This document shows positions 58,735 to 64,000 of a stretch of 64,000 nucleotides of DNA, in pieces. The stretch covers positions 5,226,001 through 5,290,000 of the forward strand of contig NZ_LT838813.1 of the NCBI RefSeq assembly GCF_900176595.1, in the 5' to 3' direction. Numbering within the stretch: the first letter of the stretch is position 1; each line of letters begins with the position of its first letter. Position numbers and translations under genes: made by a program. This DNA is from Aquiflexum balticum DSM 16537 (GTDB taxonomy: Bacteria > Bacteroidota > Bacteroidia > Cytophagales > Cyclobacteriaceae). Under the pieces are notes generated by a model. The model did not search any database. It saw nothing but the letters and a program-made list of their open reading frames with translations, and was not told the origin of the DNA.

Positions 58735-59574
58735 TTATGGTATCCACTTGATATCCTTGAAGTTAGGTTTTCTCTTCTCAAGGAAAGCATTCCTACCTTC
58801 TTTGGCCTCTTCTGTCATGTATGCCAATCGCGTAGCTTCCCCTGCAAAGACCTGCTGACCTACCATGCCATCATCAGTCAGGTTCATGGCGAACTTCAGC
58901 ATTTTGATGGAAGTCGGGGATTTTGCCAGGATTTCCTGCGCCCATTGATAGGCAGTATCTTCAAGTTCGGCATGGGGGATCACCGCATTGACCATACCCA
59001 TGTCGGCAGCTTCCTGTGCTGAATAATTTCTTCCCAAGAAGAAAATCTCTCTGGCCTTTTTCTGACCAACCATCTTGGCCAAATAAGCCGATCCATATCC
59101 CCCATCAAAGCTCGTCACATCCGCATCCGTCTGTTTGAATATCGCGTGTTCTTTACTTGCCAATGTCAAATCACAGACCACATGCAAGCTATGCCCCCCG
59201 CCTACTGCCCAACCCGGCACCACTGCGATGACTACTTTGGGCATAAACCGAATCAGCCTTTGGACTTCAAGGATATTCAACCGATGCATGCCATCTTCTC
59301 CCACATATCCCTGATGCCCCCGCGCCTTTTGGTCACCTCCTGAACAAAAAGAATACACCCCATCTTTTGGAGATGGACCCTCAGCGGATAGCAAAATCAC
59401 ACCTATGGAAGTATCCTCCTGCGCATCATAAAAAGCATCATACAATTCGCTCGTGGTTCGGGGTCGGAAGGCATTGCGCACCTCAGGCCGATTGAAAGCT
59501 ATCCTTGCAACGCCATCACATTTTTTATAGGTTATATCCTGATATTCTTTGGCGGTTTTCCAGTTTATTGTCAT
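58735..59574 (-). CDS. menB: 1,4-dihydroxy-2-naphthoyl-CoA synthase (MenB)
   Basis: A 279-residue crotonase-fold enzyme converting o-succinylbenzoyl-CoA to DHNA-CoA in menaquinone synthesis. Clear MenB features are ARIAFNRPEVRNAFRP, FCSGGDQK (oxyanion region), PGWAVGGGHSLHVVCDLTLAS and the MenB-specific TDADVTSFDGGYGSAYLAKMVG with its catalytic Asp. The ATG at 59574 (MTINWKTAKEYQ) is preferred to a longer frame from 59604. It is divergent from the menE-type gene, 84 bp apart. Confidence 0.96.
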   Translation of the reverse strand: MTINWKTAKEYQDITYKKCDGVARIAFNRPEVRNAFRPRTTSELYDAFYDAQEDTSIGVILLSAEGPSPKDGVYSFCSGGDQKARGHQGYVGEDGMHRLNILEVQRLIRFMPKVVIAVVPGWAVGGGHSLHVVCDLTLASKEHAIFKQTDADVTSFDGGYGSAYLAKMVGQKKAREIFFLGRNYSAQEAADMGMVNAVIPHAELEDTAYQWAQEILAKSPTSIKMLKFAMNLTDDGMVGQQVFAGEATRLAYMTEEAKEGRNAFLEKRKPNFKDIKWIP

Positions 59575-59658
59575 GATAATATTTTGTTTAAATTTTACCC
59601 GCAAGATAACAGGCTTATGGGAAATTTGTTGAATTTTGGAGTAAGGTCTTAAAAAGCC

Positions 59659-60732
59659 ATGGGAAAAATCATTTTAGAAAATAAGGAATACACTTTTGAC
59701 CAAATCAAAAACGGACAATGGAATGAAGATGATCCCTATATAATTCAGGCATTCTCATTCTGTCAACAATGGCTAAATGGTATTAAAGACTTCGAATTAA
59801 AAACTTCAGGTTCCACAGGAAAACCAAAAATAAATCATGTCAGTCGCAATCAAATGGAGATTTCTGCTGCTGCAACCAAAGCCTATTTCAAAATTGACTG
59901 CAGGTCAACTTTACTTTGCTGCCTTAATACTGATATGATTGGTGGCAAAATGATGCTAGTCCGGGCTATGGAATGGAATGCTGATTTGGTTTTGGTCAGA
60001 CCAAAAGAGAATCCTTTGGAAGGGCTGTGGTTTGAATCCCGCATTGATTTTGCTGCTATGGTACCCTTACAGGTTCAGGCCTGCTTGTCAGATGTAGAAA
60101 CTACAATGAAATTAAAAAACATAGGGACTTTGATTATTGGCGGAGCGCCAAGTTCGGGATCTTTGAAAGAAAAAATCGTTGAAGAAGATATCCACGCTTA
60201 TCAGACTTTTGGAATGACAGAAACGGTATCCCATATTGCCCTTGCCCCTATTACAAAAGGTGAATTGGTATTTGATACCCTTCCGGGTGTCAGCATAGGC
60301 ACTGATGAGGATGGGCGTCTATGGATTTCAGCAGCTATGGCTTCAGAAGAAAAACTCCAAACAAATGACCTTGTTGAATTGTTGAACAGTAGTCAATTCA
60401 AATGGCTGGGCAGGGCTGACTTTACCATCAATTCAGGAGGAATAAAAATTCAACCTGAGGTATTGGAACCACAATTGTCACCATTTATTTTAAATCATTT
60501 CGGAGATGTTCCTTTTTTCGTTTTTGGAAAACATGATGAAAAGTTGGGCCAAAAATTGCTGCTCCTCCTTGAGAGTGAAATTATTGAAGCATCTAAAATT
60601 AAAACCTTTCAAGATGACCTAAGAGCAAGTCTAATAAATTACCTTGTACCCAAAGAGGTTTTGGTACTTGACAAATTTGTAAGAACTGAGTCCGGAAAAA
60701 TAAACCGATTAGAAACCATTAAATTATTATGA
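59659..60732 (+). CDS. menE: o-Succinylbenzoate-CoA ligase-like ANL enzyme, short form
   Basis: A 357-residue adenylate-forming ligase. The P-loop motif LKTSGSTGKPK is at 47-57, with GMTETVSH (about 191-198), TNDLVEL and GRADFTINSGGIKI toward the C-terminal domain. It is shorter than classical MenE because the N-terminal subdomain is reduced, a form common in Bacteroidota. It activates o-succinylbenzoate to its CoA ester in menaquinone synthesis, supported by the divergent menB. The stop overlaps the DUF2141 start (ATGA). Confidence 0.88.
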   Translation: MGKIILENKEYTFDQIKNGQWNEDDPYIIQAFSFCQQWLNGIKDFELKTSGSTGKPKINHVSRNQMEISAAATKAYFKIDCRSTLLCCLNTDMIGGKMMLVRAMEWNADLVLVRPKENPLEGLWFESRIDFAAMVPLQVQACLSDVETTMKLKNIGTLIIGGAPSSGSLKEKIVEEDIHAYQTFGMTETVSHIALAPITKGELVFDTLPGVSIGTDEDGRLWISAAMASEEKLQTNDLVELLNSSQFKWLGRADFTINSGGIKIQPEVLEPQLSPFILNHFGDVPFFVFGKHDEKLGQKLLLLLESEIIEASKIKTFQDDLRASLINYLVPKEVLVLDKFVRTESGKINRLETIKLL

Positions 60733-61154
60733 TGAAATTACTTTTGATACTTTCTTTGATTGTGGGAACGATGTTATTTGAACAAGATTCAAATTCACTT
60801 ACGCTGACAGTGACCAACGTGAAAAATGAACAGGGGGTGGTCAGGGTTTTGCTTTTCAAAGGGGAATCCGGCTTTCCGGACGATCCTGACAAGGCATTCA
60901 AAAGTGCGTCTGTTAAAATTTCAGGAAACAAGGCCATCACCGTTTTTGATAATATTCCGGAAGGCACTTATGCGCTTTCTGTATTTCACGACAGTCAAAA
61001 TACAGGGAAATTGAGAACCAATGCTTTTGGGATTCCAAGAGATGGTTATGGCTTTTCAAATGACGCCATGGGAACTTTTGGACCCCCTTCTTTCGACAAA
61101 GCAGCATTTAAAGTTACCGCAGGTAAAAATAATGTGAGCATCAATCTAAGATGA
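60729..61154 (+). CDS. DUF2141 exported protein
   Basis: A 141-residue protein with an N-terminal signal peptide (about 1-17) and one DUF2141 beta-sandwich domain: LTVTNVKNEQGVVRVLLFKGESGFP, YALSVFHDSQNTGKLRTNAFGIPRDGYGFSNDA. The domain is conserved in outer-layer proteins of Bacteroidota, and its function is unknown. It overlaps the menE-type stop by 4 bp, so it is translationally coupled to it without an obvious pathway link. Confidence 0.88.
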   Translation: MMKLLLILSLIVGTMLFEQDSNSLTLTVTNVKNEQGVVRVLLFKGESGFPDDPDKAFKSASVKISGNKAITVFDNIPEGTYALSVFHDSQNTGKLRTNAFGIPRDGYGFSNDAMGTFGPPSFDKAAFKVTAGKNNVSINLR

Positions 61155-61184
61155 TTCTATCTTCGCGGTTGAAAAACACTGTTT

Positions 61185-62360
61185 ATGATTCTTTTGGATT
61201 ACCCCTATACGTCGGACTTTCTGATAGACACTGTCGTCAAAAATCAATTCCCTGTTGTTGCTACCAAAGAAGCCAAAGAAATCCTTCAGGGAACAAATGC
61301 CAATTTGATCACTGAGGAAGATGCCATTGCATGGGTCAAGTCAAATCCGCTAAGTCCGGTTTATACCAATTCGGAGAACAGCATTGCGTGGATACAGCAA
61401 AACCTGAAAGGCACCGCCCTACCCGCAAAAATTGAGGCCTTTAAAAACAAATTCAAATTCAGGGAACTGATTCAAGAAGCTTATCCTGACTATTTTTTCA
61501 AATCAGCCACCTTATCAGCATTAGCGAATTTGGATATCAGCGATTTCAAATTCCCTTTTATCATCAAGCCTGCGGTTGGATTTTTCAGTATTGCTGTGCA
61601 CAAAGTGGATAAGCCGGAGGATTGGCCTTCTATTGTCAGCAAAATTGAGAAACAGATGGAAAAAACCAAATCCCTATATCCCAAGGAAGTGGTCAGCAAC
61701 GCGGATTTTATTATTGAGGAATATATCCATGGGGAGGAATATGCATTTGACTGTTACTTTGATGAAAAGGGAGAACCTGTGATCTTAAACGTTCTACACC
61801 ATGTCTTCACCTCAGAATATGATGTCAGCGACAGGGTTTACTCCAGTTCGGAGGAAGTCATCAAAAGGCTTTATCAACCCATTATGGATTTTCTTCAAAT
61901 GATCGGTTCAAAGATTGATCTCAGAAATTTTCCATTACATATTGAATTCCGGGAAAGCGAGCCTGGAAAAATCAATCCCATAGAAGTAAATCCCATGCGG
62001 TTTGGAGGATGGTGTACCACGGCTGACCTGACCTGGTTTTCTTATGGCATCAATTCTTACGAATACTTTTTCAACTCAAAAAAGCCTGATTGGAATAAAG
62101 TATTTGAAGAAAGGAAAGACAAAAAATACAGTCTTATTCTTTTGGACAACCAATCAGATATCGCCCAGGAGGATATTGCCTATTTTGACTTTGATGCCAT
62201 AGCCAAAGATTTTGAGCATCCAATTCATGTCAGAAATGTGAATATGGACAAATTCGGCGTTTTCGGTTTTCTCTTCACTGAAACAAGCAAAGGAAATGAA
62301 AGGGAACTGGAAGAAATCCTCCACTCCGATCTGAAAAAGTATATGGTGCTGAAAGGGTGA
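61185..62360 (+). CDS. ATP-grasp domain protein
   Basis: A 391-residue ATP-grasp-type ligase. The ATP-binding region is about 125-270: FPFIIKPAVGFFSIAVHKV, then DFIIEEYIHGEEYAFDCYFDEKG, and the metal-binding end GKINPIEVNPMRFGGWC. It ligates a carboxylate to an amine or thiol via acyl phosphate; the substrate is unknown. It starts 30 bp after DUF2141 on the same strand. Confidence 0.88.
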   Translation: MILLDYPYTSDFLIDTVVKNQFPVVATKEAKEILQGTNANLITEEDAIAWVKSNPLSPVYTNSENSIAWIQQNLKGTALPAKIEAFKNKFKFRELIQEAYPDYFFKSATLSALANLDISDFKFPFIIKPAVGFFSIAVHKVDKPEDWPSIVSKIEKQMEKTKSLYPKEVVSNADFIIEEYIHGEEYAFDCYFDEKGEPVILNVLHHVFTSEYDVSDRVYSSSEEVIKRLYQPIMDFLQMIGSKIDLRNFPLHIEFRESEPGKINPIEVNPMRFGGWCTTADLTWFSYGINSYEYFFNSKKPDWNKVFEERKDKKYSLILLDNQSDIAQEDIAYFDFDAIAKDFEHPIHVRNVNMDKFGVFGFLFTETSKGNERELEEILHSDLKKYMVLKG

Positions 62361-62366
62361 CTTTAA

Positions 62367-62530
62367 AACCTTCGAGGTCTGAAAAAAGACCTCAAAGGTT
62401 ACGAGTCCCGACCTTTGATGCGCCGCGGCGTATCGAAGGTCTTGAGGATACAAGTAAGCTTCAATAGGAACTTTGGACCTTTTTTCCTGGTATTAAAACC
62501 TTCGAGGTCTGAAAAAAGACCTCAAAGGTT
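62367..62530. repeat. Three hairpins between convergent genes (terminators)
   Basis: Two identical hairpins, AACCTTCGAGGTCT / AGACCTCAAAGGTT (62367-62400 and 62497-62530), flank a third with 16-bp imperfect arms (GACCTTTGATGCGCCG / CGGCGTATCGAAGGTC, 62410-62441). The identical ones resemble common Bacteroidota bidirectional terminators and lie between the ATP-grasp and the TolC-type genes. They may be a duplicated mobile unit. Confidence 0.8.
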
Positions 62531-62537
62531 GTCATAC

Positions 62538-63953
62538 CTACTGCACCACAGGTCCTCCACCGGTAGCCCTATACATTCGGGCATGAGCGGAAAGCAATTG
62601 CTGTTGAAGTTGTACAAGCTCCAGTTCAGCATCGAAGGCCTGCCGTTGGGATTCGAGGAATTCCAGATAACTCGTAATTCCCTGAGTGTACCTTTCACCA
62701 CTCAGGAATTGGGCGTTCAGGGCCGAAGCTTTTCTTTCTTCCGCTATGCTGATTTCTTCCATCAAGGTACTGATTTCAATTTTCAGGTCCTCTACCTCCC
62801 TAAATGCATTCAAAACAGTATTTTCATAAGCAAATAAGGCTTGGTATTGCTGGCTTTGGGCTATGTCTACCTGCCTTCTTAACTGTCCCCAGAAAAACAA
62901 AGGTCCTGCAAGTTGTCCACCCAAATTCCAAAGAGGGTTCTTTAAACTAAAATTGGTGATGTCGTCTGAAATGATTCCAAGTGTAGCATTGAGGCTGATG
63001 GTGGGCAATCGATTGGCTTTGGCAACACCAACCTGAGAGTTTTGCGACATAAGGGTGTATTCCGCAGCAATGATATCGGGCCGATTGATCAATAAATCTG
63101 CTGGACTGAATCCAGTCAAATCCATGGATAGTTTCTGTTCGTCGAGTGGCTTGCCGGTTTCAATCTGCATAGGATTCACTCCTATTAAAAAGCTCAATGC
63201 GTTTTCCAGTTGAACTGTTTTACGCTTGAATTTGGGTACGGATCCTGCTGCAATCGCTTTAAGTATCTGGGACTGGTCCACATCTGTTTGGGGGACTATT
63301 CCTTTGTCAAACCTTAATTGGATAATTTGGTGCATGCTGTCCCTGAGTGCCAGATTTCTCTGTGCGATCTCATACTCTTCTCTGGCCTGTAACAAGCTGA
63401 AATATGTACTGGCCACATCTGAGACAAGTGATATCTGAATACTTTGTAAGCCATATTCACTGGACAATAGATTAAATCTGGCTGCATCGGACAAGTTTCT
63501 GATCCGTCCCCAAAAATCCAATTCCCAATTTACCCCGGAACCTAAAATAAAAAGTTCGTTTACCTGACCAATTTGGTTGAAAAGAAAATTGCCCCTTTCT
63601 GCGGAACCCTGTGCTCCTACCATAGGTAGGAAATTTGCATTCTGGATTTTTAGTGCGTACCGGGCCTGCATGATCCGCTCAGAAGCTATAAGCGCATTTC
63701 TGTTGTATATTAAAGCGTTTTGAATCAAATCCATCAAAACAGGGTCATCAAAAGATTCCCACCAGAGAATATTGGCATTTCCTATTTTGGGAAGAGAGTC
63801 TGTATTGACTGTATCAGCTTGTATTTTTTCAGGTTCAGGCAAATCCGCTTTGAATTGTTCTGGCACCAAAACATCTGCTCCTTGGTAGGGCTTACCCGCC
63901 TTACAGGCTCCCAATAACAAAACAGCAATGGCTATGTATAAAAGTTTTCTCAT
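62538..63953 (-). CDS. TolC/OprM-type efflux outer-membrane lipoprotein
   Basis: A 471-residue outer-membrane factor of tripartite efflux pumps (NodT/OprM family). It has a lipobox LLGAC (Cys17). Paired helical repeats include SERIMQARYALKIQNANFLP and NWELDFWGRIRNLSDAARF, with INRPDIIAAEYTLMSQNSQVGVAKANRLPTISL in the second half. The N-terminal region is proline-rich. RND and membrane fusion partners are expected beyond the right edge of the window; none is inside it. Its start is at 63953, 47 bp from the window edge. Confidence 0.94.
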   Translation of the reverse strand: MRKLLYIAIAVLLLGACKAGKPYQGADVLVPEQFKADLPEPEKIQADTVNTDSLPKIGNANILWWESFDDPVLMDLIQNALIYNRNALIASERIMQARYALKIQNANFLPMVGAQGSAERGNFLFNQIGQVNELFILGSGVNWELDFWGRIRNLSDAARFNLLSSEYGLQSIQISLVSDVASTYFSLLQAREEYEIAQRNLALRDSMHQIIQLRFDKGIVPQTDVDQSQILKAIAAGSVPKFKRKTVQLENALSFLIGVNPMQIETGKPLDEQKLSMDLTGFSPADLLINRPDIIAAEYTLMSQNSQVGVAKANRLPTISLNATLGIISDDITNFSLKNPLWNLGGQLAGPLFFWGQLRRQVDIAQSQQYQALFAYENTVLNAFREVEDLKIEISTLMEEISIAEERKASALNAQFLSGERYTQGITSYLEFLESQRQAFDAELELVQLQQQLLSAHARMYRATGGGPVVQ

Positions 63954-64000
63954 GATGAAGATGGATTTGATTTTAATTTTTCCAAATCTCTTTTTTTCTC

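Overview
The window looks like a chromosomal segment of a Bacteroidota bacterium, probably order Cytophagales near Cyclobacteriaceae/Algoriphagus. This is inferred from protein families and not from any marker gene. Supporting signs are several TAnnTTTG-type -7 promoter boxes, a PUR-alpha-like DUF3276 protein, a PorT-type beta-barrel, menaquinone genes, a truncated MenE-type ligase, a PVC-type haem-binding lipoprotein, many lipoproteins and A/T-rich intergenic DNA. No rRNA, tRNA or CRISPR array was recognised.

Layout. 0.3-11.9 kb is ordinary core genome: aconitase, a short-chain fatty acid permease, a 7TM histidine kinase, a LuxC-like acyl-CoA reductase divergent from a 2[4Fe-4S] ferredoxin, DUF3276, an AI-2E family permease, YchF, a lone Cas6-like gene and a secreted DUF1080 protein. 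12.1-15.8 kb is a scar zone: an SDR remnant, a complete IS110-family element with a structured leader that could be its bridge RNA, fragments of a repeat-containing secreted protein, a BRO-N/Fic fusion and a possible IS21-type end. 15.8-30.6 kb is a co-oriented block read right to left: CD-NTase, S-4TM pore effector, HsdM, RhuM-like, HsdS, two DUF262 proteins, HsdR and a SprT-like metalloprotease. Most junctions overlap or are a few bases long, so a two-gene CBASS and a type I restriction system carrying an extra DUF262 pair may be one transcription unit. 31.2-34.6 kb holds a WYL regulator divergent from an unusual soluble AAA+ ATPase fused to an FtsH-type M41 peptidase. 34.6-42.4 kb is repeat-rich: a rhuM relic, a truncated cNMP-binding protein, DUF1801, an orphan HigA-like antitoxin, an AlbA/Schlafen-type regulator, a second Fic protein, a beta-propeller protein and seven copies of a hairpin-forming intergenic repeat. 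42.4-64 kb is again mostly core or metabolic: a PVC haem/HEAT lipoprotein, a Tat-exported epimerase, MsrAB, penicillin acylase, rhodanese and MBL-rhodanese proteins, a sterol desaturase-like protein, a USP, a RelE/ParE-type toxin-antitoxin pair, a lysophospholipase-like hydrolase, MenB/MenE, ATP-grasp and a TolC-type efflux lipoprotein.

How it works together. The core parts cover central carbon, quinone, redox-repair and envelope functions. The middle 25 kb has the signature of a defence island in turnover: nucleotide-signalling abortive infection, restriction with accessory nuclease-like proteins, Fic and toxin-antitoxin parts, a regulator/protease pair, transposon scars and relic copies of defence genes. 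All functions are inferred from sequence features and family knowledge; no database search was run.
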